Of a stretch of 64,000 bases of DNA, positions 1 to 8,817 are shown piece by piece. The notes below the pieces were generated by a model. It saw nothing but the letters and a program-made list of their open reading frames with translations, had not been told where the DNA came from and searched no databases. The stretch covers positions 14,852-78,851 of the forward strand of contig DIET01000017.1 of the NCBI GenBank assembly GCA_002418765.1. The letters are read 5' to 3'. Within the stretch, counting starts at the first letter, position 1. Each line of letters begins with the position of its first letter. Both the position numbers and the translations under genes were made by a program. This DNA is from Peptococcaceae bacterium UBA5767. Lineage in GTDB: Bacteria > Bacillota > TC1 > UBA5767.

Positions 1-1
1 C

Positions 2-481
2 GAGCGACATAAAGTGAAGGTAGAGCTTATTGATGACGATTGGATTATTCCTATTGTATCACCCGTTGGCTATACACGTGAAAAACGCACTCTGCAGGAC
101 ATGATGATGCGCCAGATGGCCAAATCTCATATGCGTAAAAGCATCGATGAACTGTTTGTTTGTGGGCCTAACAAAAAGATTATACAAGATGAATCGTGCA
201 GAGAAGAATGTGAATACCTTCGGTGGGCTCCCAGTGCCAGCAATCAGCAGCCTTGGCGGGTTTGGTTTTGTGATGATTTGGTTCATTTCTTTGTAAAACG
301 AACCAAAGGATATGGCAAAGCTTTGCCTTTTGATATTCAGATGGTAGATATGGGTATTATTCTGGCGCATTATCAAGCGATTCATCCGGGATCAGTTTAC
401 GAAATATTGGAGGATATACCTCTTTGGGAGGGATGCGAGTATATTGCCAGCAGCAGAGTAAGTAAGGAAGTAGACGCATAG
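2..481 (+). CDS. Nitroreductase-like flavoprotein, C-terminal part (cut by window edge)
   Basis: The reading frame is open to the first base, so the gene starts upstream and only about 160 C-terminal residues are seen. The segment with W-A-P-S-A-S-N-Q-Q-P-W-R is the FMN-contacting signature of nitroreductases, and the later V-D-M-G-I-I-L-A-H fits the helix following it in the single-chain TM1586-type subfamily. Members are FMN-dependent NAD(P)H oxidoreductases of mostly unknown substrate. The GTG at base 14 is unlikely to be the start because the frame continues upstream and the visible part begins inside the fold. Family is likely; function is not known. Confidence 0.7.
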   Translation, partial: ERHKVKVELIDDDWIIPIVSPVGYTREKRTLQDMMMRQMAKSHMRKSIDELFVCGPNKKIIQDESCREECEYLRWAPSASNQQPWRVWFCDDLVHFFVKRTKGYGKALPFDIQMVDMGIILAHYQAIHPGSVYEILEDIPLWEGCEYIASSRVSKEVDA

Positions 482-534
482 AAGGCTAATAGAGAGAAGC
501 CAGCAAGATGTTGGCATACATGAAGGGATAAATA

Positions 535-564
535 GAAGGCATGGACCATTTGGCCCATGCCTTC
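535..564 (-). terminator. Hairpin between the nitroreductase-like gene and typA
   Basis: A perfect 10-bp stem (GAAGGCATGG at 535-544 with 555-564) and a 10-nt loop, lying 7 bases beyond the typA stop. T-runs on either side are weak. It probably ends typA and perhaps also the plus-strand gene before it. Confidence 0.5.
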
Positions 565-571
565 ACTGCTT

Positions 572-2389
572 CTATAGTCCTTTATTTTTGTTGTACTTGG
601 CTCGCTCCTGGGCCATAAGGATTTTTTTTCTCATGCGGATGTGGGTGGGTGTAATTTCAACCAATTCATCATCTGCGATAAACTCCAGAGCTTCTTCTAA
701 ACTAAACCGCTTGGGTGCTTGCAGTTTGATGGAATCGTCACTTCCTGAAGCACGCACATTGGTGAGCTTTTTATTTTTGCAGGGATTCACAACCATATCG
801 TCAGGCCGGGAATTGATACCAATAATCATACCCTCATAGACTTCTGTTGCCGGTGCTACCAGCATTTGGCCTCTTTCGCTTAAGTTATACAGGGAATATG
901 CCATGGTACTACCGCCATTTTGAGAAATCAAAACACCATTGCTACGTTTGGGAATGTCTCCAAAGTGTGGCTGATAGCTGTCAAAGGAGCGAACCAATGT
1001 GCCTTCTCCGCGGGTCTCATTGATGAACTCACTTCGGTAGCCCAGTAAGCCCCGTGTGGGTACCAAATATTCTATGGTGGTGTAGCCTTCTTTGGCGTGC
1101 ATGGTGGCCATGCTGCCTTTTCGCATGTTTAGTCTATTGATAACCGTTCCACTGTAGGCATCAGGTAGATTGATAAGTACACGTTCAACTGGCTCGTGAA
1201 CAACACCATTGATTTTTTTGAGCAAAACTTCTGGTTTCGAAACGGCAATTTCATAGGATTCGCGTCGCATGCTTTCCAATAAGATGGATAAATGCAGTTC
1301 CCCACGTCCGGACACTTTGAATCCATCTGAGTCGCTTAAGGCTTCTACACGTAAGCCCACATTTACCTCTAGTTCGCGCTGCAAACGGGCATCCAAATGT
1401 CTGGTCGTTACATATTTCCCTGATCTTCCGGCAAAAGGAGAATCGTTAACAAAAAAGTTCATGGCCAGTGTAGGCTCTTCAATATCAATGAGATCCATTG
1501 CCTCCACAGTATCTTTGTCACAAAGAGTTTCTCCGATTGAGATATCGGGGATACCGGCCACAATAACCATATCTCCGGCTACTGCCTTTTCTACTTCAAT
1601 GCGGTCAAGACCTTGATGTACAAAAACCTTGGATATTTTGGCATTTTTTTCACTACCGTCACGTTTGGCTATGGTGATGGTTTCATTGCGCATGATGGTT
1701 CCCCTGGTAATTCTACCAATGCCCAACCGACCGATGTATTCGTCGTATCCCAGACTCGAGATTTGCATCTGCAGGGGTTCATCGAAGCGTTGAGGATATG
1801 GTGGAACATGTTCTAAGAGTAGATCAAATAAAGGATCTAGATTGGTGCTTTCATCTTCCATATTGCGTTTGGCGATACCCTCTCTGGCCACTCCATAGAG
1901 AATAGGGAAATCCAATTGTTCTTCTGTTGCACCCAGTTCAATAAATAAATCGAAGGTCATGTCTACCACGATCTCGGCCCGCTGATCGCGCTTGTCTATC
2001 TTATTGATGAACAAGATGGGTTTGAGGCCATGTTCCAGAGCTTTTTGCAGAACAAAACGCGTTTGTGGCATTGGACCTTCACTAGAGTCAACCAGTAAGA
2101 TGGCTGTGTCTACTGTTTTCATGATGCGCTCGACTTCAGATGAGAAATCGGCGTGTCCAGGCGTATCGACAATATTGATTTTGAGATTGCCGTGTTCTAT
2201 GGAACAGTTTTTAGAATAGATAGTAATGCCACGTTCTCTTTCTAAATCGTTGCTGTCCATGACCTGTTCTCGTACGAGTTCATTTTCGCGAAAAACACCA
2301 CTTTGTGTGAGCAACGCATCCACCAAAGTAGATTTTCCGGCGTCAACGTGAGCGATCACGGCGATGTTGATGATTCGTTTGTTGTTCAT
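572..2389 (-). CDS. typA: Ribosome-associated GTPase TypA/BipA
   Basis: A 605-residue translational GTPase of normal length. G1 is A-H-V-D-A-G-K-S-T near residues 13-21, the switch I region has R-E-R-G-I-T-I, G3 is D-T-P-G-H-A-D-F, and G4 is N-K-I-D. EF-G-like domains II, III and V and the TypA-specific C-terminal domain follow. TypA binds the 70S ribosome and acts in stress adaptation and 50S assembly. The start has a GAGGGA ribosome site. The gene is transcribed alone, divergent from the patatin gene. Confidence 0.96.
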   Translation of the reverse strand: MNNKRIINIAVIAHVDAGKSTLVDALLTQSGVFRENELVREQVMDSNDLERERGITIYSKNCSIEHGNLKINIVDTPGHADFSSEVERIMKTVDTAILLVDSSEGPMPQTRFVLQKALEHGLKPILFINKIDKRDQRAEIVVDMTFDLFIELGATEEQLDFPILYGVAREGIAKRNMEDESTNLDPLFDLLLEHVPPYPQRFDEPLQMQISSLGYDEYIGRLGIGRITRGTIMRNETITIAKRDGSEKNAKISKVFVHQGLDRIEVEKAVAGDMVIVAGIPDISIGETLCDKDTVEAMDLIDIEEPTLAMNFFVNDSPFAGRSGKYVTTRHLDARLQRELEVNVGLRVEALSDSDGFKVSGRGELHLSILLESMRRESYEIAVSKPEVLLKKINGVVHEPVERVLINLPDAYSGTVINRLNMRKGSMATMHAKEGYTTIEYLVPTRGLLGYRSEFINETRGEGTLVRSFDSYQPHFGDIPKRSNGVLISQNGGSTMAYSLYNLSERGQMLVAPATEVYEGMIIGINSRPDDMVVNPCKNKKLTNVRASGSDDSIKLQAPKRFSLEEALEFIADDELVEITPTHIRMRKKILMAQERAKYNKNKGL

Positions 2390-2779
2390 ATTTTCCCTCT
2401 TCCTGATTATTCAACCTATCCATCATGCACTGAAATGAACAAAAATTCAATAAAAACAGGTGAAATAATTAAATCGCTAATCTAGAAGTTTTAGCCTTAG
2501 GAGAAGACCAAATGAATGATCAAGTAAAAAAAGAGCGATAAGGCAGTTGTAGCAGGGCTGTGAGACAGAGCGATGCTTTCTAGACATCAAGATATCCTTA
2601 TGTGTTAAGGGAAAATTTTTATGTAGACGTAGGTTTTGGCCATGAGTTAAAAATAATTCTGCAGAAGCCTTCTGGTAAAAAAAATGGGAAAAAAAAGAAG
2701 CCGCCAGAAGAATCTTGCAACAGGCGAAAAAACAATTCATAATAAGTCATTGGGCAAGTCAAATTGAGTCGAGGTTCAT
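2390..2779. other. Divergent intergenic region with a possible 9-codon ORF
   Basis: 390 bases between typA (minus) and the patatin gene (plus). It must hold both promoters. At 2512-2541 there is a mini-ORF, M-N-D-Q-V-K-K-E-R-stop, with a good ribosome site (AGGAGAAG, 2500-2507). Between it and the patatin gene is a small stem CCTTA/TAAGG (about 2596-2610) and a longer A-rich loop closed by CTTCTGG/CCAGAAG (about 2669-2709). These could form a structured leader, but no known riboswitch was recognised. Confidence 0.3.
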
Positions 2780-3649
2780 ATGCAGATACATGAAATACGA
2801 AGGAAAAACAAAGTGGGTGTTGCATTTGGTGGTGGTGGTGCAAAAGCCTTTGCGCATATTGGGGTTATCCATGTGCTCAAAGAATATGGCATTCCTATTG
2901 ATTGTTTGGCCACATGTAGCGCCGGGTCGTTGATGGGCTCCTTGATTGCTATGGAGATTCCAACGGATATCATCAAGAGTAAGTTTGCTGAGATCTTAAA
3001 GCGATTGAGTTGGTTTCGTCCCACCGTCAGTAAAAAGGCCATTTTGTCCCAAAGGAATTTTCGCAATATTGTTGTGGACTTATGTGGCGATATCGATTTA
3101 AACAGTACCAAGATACCGATTAAAATGGTGGCTACAAATTTGGGTACAGGGGAATTGAAAGTATTTCATGAGGGAAGTATGAAGGATATTGTGGTGGCTT
3201 CCTCTGCTTTTCCAGGTATTTATAAGCCTGTCATGTTTGATGGCGAGTATTTTGTCGATGGTGGTCTCCTAGACAGTATTCCTGCAGATGTATGCCGAAA
3301 GCAATTGGGTGAAAATGGTTTGGTCATTGCAGTTTCACTAGATGGTCAGCTCAGTCCGCGGGTTGAAAACACACATATTTTCGGCATTATGTATCGTTCT
3401 CTGTATATTCCTCTTATTCATAACCGAGAGAGGACCATTCAAGAGTATGCGGATGTGACCATCAAGGTATTTCGGCATCATGAATTTACCTTTAAAAACT
3501 GGAAAGAAATTTTTCGGTTTTATGATGCAGTTAAAGTAGAGGAATTCATTCGGCTAGGGGAGGAAGCGACGAGAGAAAGCATTCCCCAAATTCTCAAGAT
3601 GCTGGGGCGAGAATCGGAGTTTGAATTGTATCAAGAAAAAGCACAATAG
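2780..3649 (+). CDS. Patatin-like phospholipase (RssA/YlbK type)
   Basis: 289 residues, the size of single-domain bacterial patatins. The glycine-rich oxyanion loop G-G-G-G-A-K-A is at residues 17-23. The nucleophile is Ser47 in C-S-A-G-S and the dyad aspartate is Asp160 in D-G-G. The first glycine of the usual G-x-S-x-G is Thr45 here. Family members are Ser-Asp lipid acyl hydrolases; cellular substrates of the short bacterial forms are poorly known. The ATG follows GAGG. It probably shares a transcript with the membrane protease 27 bases downstream. Confidence 0.85.
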   Translation: MQIHEIRRKNKVGVAFGGGGAKAFAHIGVIHVLKEYGIPIDCLATCSAGSLMGSLIAMEIPTDIIKSKFAEILKRLSWFRPTVSKKAILSQRNFRNIVVDLCGDIDLNSTKIPIKMVATNLGTGELKVFHEGSMKDIVVASSAFPGIYKPVMFDGEYFVDGGLLDSIPADVCRKQLGENGLVIAVSLDGQLSPRVENTHIFGIMYRSLYIPLIHNRERTIQEYADVTIKVFRHHEFTFKNWKEIFRFYDAVKVEEFIRLGEEATRESIPQILKMLGRESEFELYQEKAQ

Positions 3650-3676
3650 CATAAGAGATGTTTCTATGGAGGCTTC

Positions 3677-4468
3677 ATGGATAAAGAGAAAAAACTAATT
3701 ATTCTATTTATTGGATGGGTGTTGGCTTTGAGTTTCCTGGTTTTCTGGGGACCTTTGGCAATGGTTCCGTTTGCCATGCCTAGGTCATTTTGGTACACTG
3801 TTTGGTTTGTGTTGGGCTGGTTTGTGCCTAGTATGGTAGGATTGGTCTTGATTAGACGATCTGATGGAAAACAAGGAATCAAAGAAGTGCTAAAGCGTAC
3901 CTTTGATGTTCGTGTTGGCTGGGACGTATTGCTGACATTGTTGATGATGCTGGGTATCTTGGTTTTAGGTCAAGTTCTTTTGAGTCGATTCTCAACAACT
4001 TGTTTTGATTTGAATTTGTTTAGGCGTCAGAGTGCAAGACTTCTGCCGCTATTTATTTTGGGTCCTCTTTCGGAAGAATTCGGTTGGCGAGGATTTTTGC
4101 AACCGCAAATGGAACGATTTTTCTCACCATTACTTACTTCGGCTATGATTGGTTTAATTTGGGGAATATGGCAATATCCGTTGTTTCTTATTCTGGGAAC
4201 CGTGCAACGAGGATTGCAGATGTCATTTATTCCTTCTGTTGTACAATTGATGCTTTTATCCATGGTGTTTACTTATGCATATCATCATACCCATAAAAGC
4301 ATTGGTGTTTCCATTTTAATTCACTGGATTTATGGTTATGCATTGCTGGTTTTATCTATGGGTAGGCCTAATATACCCTGGATAGAGTGGATATCGCTGA
4401 TCCCCATGCTTTTAATAGCAGTACTTCTTTTAGCAGAGACCCCATTCAAGAAAGATAAAAGAGCATAG
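3677..4468 (+). CDS. CPBP-family intramembrane glutamic protease (CAAX/Abi type)
   Basis: A 263-residue membrane protein with about seven or eight hydrophobic segments. The family signature E-E-x-x-x-R is Glu133-Glu134...Arg138 in S-E-E-F-G-W-R-G. A conserved histidine lies in the later segment H-W-I-Y-G-Y. Bacterial members are putative prenyl-protein or bacteriocin-immunity proteases, and most have no known substrate. The start has a GGAGG-like site (TATGGAGGCTTC). Pairing with a patatin suggests a membrane or lipid maintenance role, which is inference. Confidence 0.8.
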   Translation: MDKEKKLIILFIGWVLALSFLVFWGPLAMVPFAMPRSFWYTVWFVLGWFVPSMVGLVLIRRSDGKQGIKEVLKRTFDVRVGWDVLLTLLMMLGILVLGQVLLSRFSTTCFDLNLFRRQSARLLPLFILGPLSEEFGWRGFLQPQMERFFSPLLTSAMIGLIWGIWQYPLFLILGTVQRGLQMSFIPSVVQLMLLSMVFTYAYHHTHKSIGVSILIHWIYGYALLVLSMGRPNIPWIEWISLIPMLLIAVLLLAETPFKKDKRA

Positions 4469-4633
4469 TAGTGTATAAGGGGCTGAACATAAAATGAGAA
4501 GCATCAATGGTAAAACATGTTTGTTCGAGGCCTGTATGTAAAGGTATGGTTCAGAAATGGTTAAGATTCCCATTGGCTCATTGCAGAGGGACAGGAAGAT
4601 TGATAGCATGGAAGAAAAGTCAGGAGAATTGCG

Positions 4634-5128
4634 ATGAAACGAAAAATCTTATTTTTGTGTGTCCATAATTCAGCCAGAAGTCAGATGGCGGAAGCCATCA
4701 TAAACGGGAAAAATCTTCCGGATTTTGAAGCATTCAGCGCTGGTTCGGACCCAGCAATCGTTGTTCATCCTTTGGCGCAAGACGTATTGGAAGAACAGGG
4801 CATCGACCGCAATGTTTTAAAGACCAAGCATATGGATGAGTATCTTGGAGAATCATTTGATTTTGTTATTACGCTCTGTGATAAAATGAAGGAGCAATGC
4901 CCTGTTTTTTTAGGCCAGCCCGTGTATGCGCATTGGAGCATGGAGGATCCTACAGAGATAGAAGGAAGTGTGGAGGAAAAGAAAAAAGCTTTTCATGATG
5001 CCTATCGCTTGATCGGAATGAGAATCAACCGATTTTTAAATATTCCTGTGGAGAAGTTAGACCGTGCAGCGCTGGAGATAAATACGCAAGCTGTCGCAGA
5101 TGTGACACTCGATTCTGATAAAATTTGA
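4634..5128 (+). CDS. arsC: Arsenate reductase, thioredoxin-coupled ArsC / LMW protein tyrosine phosphatase family
   Basis: The P-loop C-x5-R is Cys9-V-H-N-S-A-Arg15. The redox relay cysteines are Cys82 and Cys89 in T-L-C-D-K-M-K-E-Q-C-P, so all three catalytic cysteines of the Gram-positive ArsC type are present. It reduces arsenate to arsenite with electrons from thioredoxin. It is 164 residues, about 25 to 30 longer at the C-terminus than usual. No ars regulator or arsenite exporter is nearby. The 165-base gap before it showed no clear promoter. Confidence 0.85.
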   Translation: MKRKILFLCVHNSARSQMAEAIINGKNLPDFEAFSAGSDPAIVVHPLAQDVLEEQGIDRNVLKTKHMDEYLGESFDFVITLCDKMKEQCPVFLGQPVYAHWSMEDPTEIEGSVEEKKKAFHDAYRLIGMRINRFLNIPVEKLDRAALEINTQAVADVTLDSDKI

Positions 5129-5155
5129 AAATGTCTCTATAGAGGGGCATAAAGG

Positions 5156-5164
5156 TGATATAAT
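5156..5164 (+). promoter_or_regulatory. Extended -10 promoter for the baeRF gene
   Basis: TGATATAAT is a perfect extended -10 (TG-N-TATAAT). No good -35 lies 17 bases upstream, which is acceptable for an extended -10 promoter. The predicted start is near 5171, so the transcript would carry the terminator-like leader at 5186-5257 before reaching the gene. Confidence 0.6.
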
Positions 5165-5185
5165 ATGAATAGGTACAGGTGAATG

Positions 5186-5257
5186 GGTTGGGTAGATGAC
5201 ACATTCATTTTCTTATCATCCACCAACCGACCGGATTTGTTTAGGTCGGTTTTTTTT
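5186..5257 (+). promoter_or_regulatory. Probable transcription attenuator in the baeRF leader
   Basis: Intrinsic terminator: AACCGACC (5225-5232) pairs with GGTCGGTT (5244-5251), followed by a T8 run to 5257. Competing pairing: GGTTGG (5186-5191) with CCAACC (5223-5228), plus GATGA (5195-5199) with TCATC (5216-5220). Bases 5225-5228 are used by both, so the two folds exclude each other. A 43-codon upstream ORF (5183-5314) crosses the terminator and overlaps the baeRF start. No promoter is visible between terminator and gene, which favours attenuation over a plain arsC terminator. Confidence 0.55.
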
Positions 5258-5303
5258 ATCAAAGCAGTTTGGCAGTTTGTCTATGTTTGGAAGGAGGTCG
5301 CAT

Positions 5304-6452
5304 ATGTTGTATGAAATTGCTCAGGAGTTTCCGCACGAGATGATTTTTCAAGAAGGTGGTCCTTGCATTTCAATTTATCAGCCGACGCATCGTCACGCCC
5401 CGGATAACAAGCAAGATCCTGTGGTATTCAAAAAGTTACTGCAGAGTGTTGAAGAGGATCTTATTCAGCTAGATGATGTCCAGCAGACAGAGGGATATAT
5501 GGAACCATTTTGGCGCTTGCTGGATGACCGTTCTTTTTGGAATAAAACACAGGATGGCTTAGCCATTCTTTCCAATGCCCAACGTTGTATTATTTATCAT
5601 TTAGGATCACCTGTTATGGCAGAAGCCACAGTGAGTGATTATTTTGATATTCGTCCACTGATTGCGAATTTCCAAGCATCAGATTCATTTTACCTTTTGG
5701 GCTTGACTGCCAAGACGTTTGCTTTGTATGAAGGAAATCAAAATGGGGTACAGGAAATAGAGCTACCCGATACTATCCCTCGTACCATTGAGGAAGCTTT
5801 GGGTGAAGAATATGGTGAAACGTTCCTTAATCAAAGAACGAGTGGAAGAGCTGAAGGAAGCGCTAGATTTTACAGCCATGGAGGTAAAAAAGAAGAAGCA
5901 GATCAGGAGTTGGAACGTTTCTTTAGGGTCGTGGATCGTGAAGTATATGATTTTTTGAAACAAAATCAGAAGAAGCCGCTCATTTTGGTTTCCTTGACAG
6001 AGCATCATAGTATTTTTAGGAAAATCAGCAATAACCCCAATCTATTGGAAACAGGTGTTAAAAGTTCTTATGAAGCGTTGAACTTGAAAGAACTATGGGA
6101 ACATGCCTGGAAGATCATAGCAGGCAATCATGAAAAACGTACGACATTGCTTTTGGAAGAATTCAAAAAAGCACAAGCCAGCTTTCTGGGATCAACGGAT
6201 ATCATACAAATCGGGAGAGCCGTTTTTGAGAAACGCATCAAGACGATGTTTGTAGAGGAAAATATGGGTATTGGTGGCCATCTTAATTTGTCTACTGGAG
6301 AGGTGATGCTGACAGGTCGTGACAACAAATTGGTAGGTAATCTCATTGACCAATTGATCTACTTGACCTTGTTGGAAGGCGGAGAAGTTGTGGTGCTTCC
6401 ATCATTTAAAATGCCTGGGGAATCAGGAGTGGCGGCCATTTATCGTTTCTAG
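5304..6452 (+). CDS. baeRF-domain protein (bacterial release-factor eRF1-like family)
   Basis: The ATG at 5304 was chosen because AAGGAGGTCG sits just upstream; this gives 382 residues. The N-terminus C-I-S-I-Y-Q-P-T-H-R and the C-terminus ending V-V-V-L-P-S-F-K-M-P-G-E-S-G-V-A-A-I-Y-R-F match the bacterial archaeo-eukaryotic release factor (baeRF, family 3) pattern as I know it. Such proteins are predicted, largely from fold similarity to eRF1/Pelota, to act on ribosomes or in stress; direct function is little studied. It is preceded by the attenuator and followed by a strong terminator, so it is a single-gene unit. Confidence 0.75.
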   Translation: MLYEIAQEFPHEMIFQEGGPCISIYQPTHRHAPDNKQDPVVFKKLLQSVEEDLIQLDDVQQTEGYMEPFWRLLDDRSFWNKTQDGLAILSNAQRCIIYHLGSPVMAEATVSDYFDIRPLIANFQASDSFYLLGLTAKTFALYEGNQNGVQEIELPDTIPRTIEEALGEEYGETFLNQRTSGRAEGSARFYSHGGKKEEADQELERFFRVVDREVYDFLKQNQKKPLILVSLTEHHSIFRKISNNPNLLETGVKSSYEALNLKELWEHAWKIIAGNHEKRTTLLLEEFKKAQASFLGSTDIIQIGRAVFEKRIKTMFVEENMGIGGHLNLSTGEVMLTGRDNKLVGNLIDQLIYLTLLEGGEVVVLPSFKMPGESGVAAIYRF

Positions 6453-6527
6453 TTCAGATGACTTCTGGGGTTGATATGGGCGGATATGATTTGAAAGCAC
6501 AGAAGGATAAGTTTTTTAGAGAAAGTG

Positions 6528-6558
6528 AAAAGTCGCAGAGTTTGACTCTGCGACTTTT
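6528..6558 (+). terminator. Strong intrinsic terminator after the baeRF gene
   Basis: A perfect 14-bp stem (6528-6541 with 6545-6558; core AAGTCGCAGAGT) and a 3-nt loop. The arms end in AAAA/TTTT, so it can work on both strands. Confidence 0.85.
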
Positions 6559-6703
6559 GTGTGTGCGGTGGTATCAGCACTCTAGAATGAGCAACCAAAT
6601 AGGCTAGACAAAAGCAATGTTTGTTTGTAACCGTGGCCACCAAAAGTTTTCACGCTGATCAAGAGCTATTGATCAAAACATGCTTACCCTTCTCTTAGAG
6701 ACA

Positions 6704-7393
6704 CTACTTGATGGCGTTCAACAACTCATCTGTATTGATCACATGGCAATAGATGTTGTTTAAGACGGTTAATTCGTGGTTCTGAATTTCTTCTGTTGCT
6801 GCGCGACAAGCATCTTCAATAAGCCAGACTTTGAAACTTTCGTCTGCCAAACTGCGAACAGTACAAGAAATGCATTGATCGGTATAAATCCCTGTTACCA
6901 CCACCGTATCAATACCCATATTGTGCAGCATCAACCGTAAACTGGTTCCCGTTAAAACACTGTCCGTGGTTTTTTGGAGTACGATTTCCCCATCTAGGGG
7001 TGTTACTTCAGGAATAATTTCTGATTCTCTTGATCCAGGTGGCAACAGTAGTTCATTGAAACCGGTGGCCTTATGATCCAATGACCGATCTCTGCCATCG
7101 GCTGTTTTGCTTTGAATCATGGCGAAAATTACTTCTATTTTCTTTTGGCGAAAAGCCTCTAAGATTCTTTGATGGTTGGGTACGACCGTATGCTCAATGG
7201 CCTCAAAAAAAGGGCTCCAAGATCGGTTATAGTCCAATTCTTCCGGTGTTTTTGGCGCATTGTCTGGTTTTGTCAGAAAGAAGCGTTGCATATCCACTAC
7301 CAGAAGTGCAGTTTTTTCAGGAACAATGTCGATTTCTCCCATATCGTGGTCCATTTCATAATACAAGGAAACGTATCTACCGTTGATGCGCAT
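6704..7393 (-). CDS. Isochorismatase-family cysteine hydrolase
   Basis: Start placed at 7393 because GGAGGCAATC precedes that ATG; a TTG further upstream has no site. 229 residues. The catalytic triad of the family is visible: Asp34 in V-V-D-M-Q, Lys in L-Q-K-T-T-D-S, and Cys in T-D-Q-C-I-S-C-T-V. The G-T-S-L and T-G-I-Y-T-D-Q segments are typical. Members hydrolyse isochorismate, nicotinamide, N-carbamoyl compounds or biuret. The substrate cannot be read from the sequence. It lies downstream of an SDR gene on the same strand with a 190-base gap. Confidence 0.85.
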   Translation of the reverse strand: MRINGRYVSLYYEMDHDMGEIDIVPEKTALLVVDMQRFFLTKPDNAPKTPEELDYNRSWSPFFEAIEHTVVPNHQRILEAFRQKKIEVIFAMIQSKTADGRDRSLDHKATGFNELLLPPGSRESEIIPEVTPLDGEIVLQKTTDSVLTGTSLRLMLHNMGIDTVVVTGIYTDQCISCTVRSLADESFKVWLIEDACRAATEEIQNHELTVLNNIYCHVINTDELLNAIK

Positions 7394-7583
7394 GATTGCC
7401 TCCTTTTTTGGCAAAAAATCTAGTTGCTATATGCGAAATCTGTGGTTAGTTAAGTTGAATTGATTGATTCAGGATGTATTCTGGTAGTCATGTTTCTTCT
7501 GTGACATGCTTTTCAACTCCTTTTGGGATAGTACATCTTGATTATGATATACTCCTTGAACCTCACTTTAAAGATATCAAAGT

Positions 7584-8381
7584 CTAGTACTGACCTACTG
7601 CTCCAAAGGTCTCCGGTAGGGTGCTTCCGCCATCAATGACAATTTGTGTTCCTACCAAATAGGAGGATTCATCGGAGGCTAGAAAAGCAACCAAATCCCC
7701 TATTTCATCTGTCGTACCTAGCCTTTTGCTGGGAACGGCTGAGGCGATGCCCTGGATAACAGCATCAGGGTCTTGAGGATTGGATTCGATAGCAATTTGT
7801 TTGGCCATCGGTGTCAAGATATAGCCAGGGCATATGGCATTGACATTAATATTGTATGGTGCTGCTTCATAGGCCAATGCCTTGGTAAATCCCCAAATGG
7901 CCGCCTTGGTAGTAGCATAGGCAGTTTCTCCTGCATCGACCACCATGGGACCAGTGACAGAAGACATGTTGATGATTTTACCATAGCATCTCTCGAGCAT
8001 GTGAGGATACACAGCCTTGGCACAGTTCCAGATGCCTTTGATGTTCACATTGAAATGGAAATCCCGGTCTTCGTCAGTCATCTCTAAGAATGTTTTTAGT
8101 CTGACGACGCCGGCATTGTTAAAGAGGATATCGAGAGAGCCTTCTTTGCTGATGATATGTTGGACTGCATCCTCGATTGCTTTGCTGTCTCTTACGTCAA
8201 AAAGGACACTTTCGGCGGCGAAACCTTCACTTCGAAGAAGCTTGGCCGCTTCATGGACCTTCTCAGAAATATCAGCCAAATACACGGTTGCTCCGTGTTT
8301 GGCCAAACCTCTGGCTCCTCCAAATCCATTACCCATGGCTGCTCCTGTTACCAGAGCGGTTCTTTGATCAAGTTTACCCAT
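7584..8381 (-). CDS. Short-chain dehydrogenase/reductase (classical SDR)
   Basis: 265 residues. NAD(P)-binding motif T-G-A-A-M-G-N-G-F-G-G near the N-terminus (classical T-G-x3-G-x-G), N-N-A-G, the catalytic S...Y-x3-K seen as S-S-V-T-G then Y-A-T-T-K, and the C-terminal I-V-I-D-G-G. The ATG follows GGAGG at 6-base spacing. The stretched G-N-G-F-G-G loop is a little unusual. Substrate unknown; the neighbouring cysteine hydrolase may belong to the same catabolic path. Confidence 0.88.
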   Translation of the reverse strand: MGKLDQRTALVTGAAMGNGFGGARGLAKHGATVYLADISEKVHEAAKLLRSEGFAAESVLFDVRDSKAIEDAVQHIISKEGSLDILFNNAGVVRLKTFLEMTDEDRDFHFNVNIKGIWNCAKAVYPHMLERCYGKIINMSSVTGPMVVDAGETAYATTKAAIWGFTKALAYEAAPYNINVNAICPGYILTPMAKQIAIESNPQDPDAVIQGIASAVPSKRLGTTDEIGDLVAFLASDESSYLVGTQIVIDGGSTLPETFGAVGQY

Positions 8382-8752
8382 GCGGACCTCCTATATGATT
8401 GGATAGTTGAGTTATCCTATTTATAATTAGAGGAAAATGGGTGGATAACCTTTGGCAATCATGCCTAATGTTTGGATATTGTTGCTAATATTGGATGGGT
8501 AGATGATTGATGCCGTTTCCCATTAAAAAGATGCCGGGATGGGCTGGTTTTTTGCAACAATAGAAGTGTATTATTCCATGTTTTAGGTACTGTTTTGCAG
8601 CATGGCTCTATGCGAACATTTTTTTTGTAATCAGAGATAGATTTCCGCTGCCGTGATGAAAAAGAGTCTAGTGTAGGGAATGTTGCCAAGCCTGCCAATC
8701 AGAATGGTGAACGGATATGTATTCTGCACAGGTATGGGAAGATATTTATAAG

Positions 8753-8797
8753 AATGGAAACCCTTGCTAGAAAGGATCATAGGCGAGGGTTTCCATT
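8753..8797 (-). terminator. Terminator of carB
   Basis: A 15-bp stem (8753-8767 with 8783-8797, core GGAAACCCT) with one wobble, 20 bases after the carB stop. The trailing T content is modest. The rest of 8382-8752 holds the SDR promoter region and no convincing gene. Confidence 0.65.
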
Positions 8798-8817
8798 TGA
8801 TTTAAAATTTATATATT

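Noticed and set aside
5225..5257. Simple arsC terminator
   Set aside because: It is about 100 bases past the arsC stop, lies after an extended -10, has a competing upstream arm, and no other promoter precedes baeRF. It could still also stop arsC readthrough.
7394..7414. Upstream TTG start for the isochorismatase-family gene
   Set aside because: The GGAGG site lies inside this stretch and points to the ATG at 7393.
8465..8698. 77-residue minus ORF between SDR and carB
   Set aside because: Low-complexity composition unlike a protein and no ribosome site.
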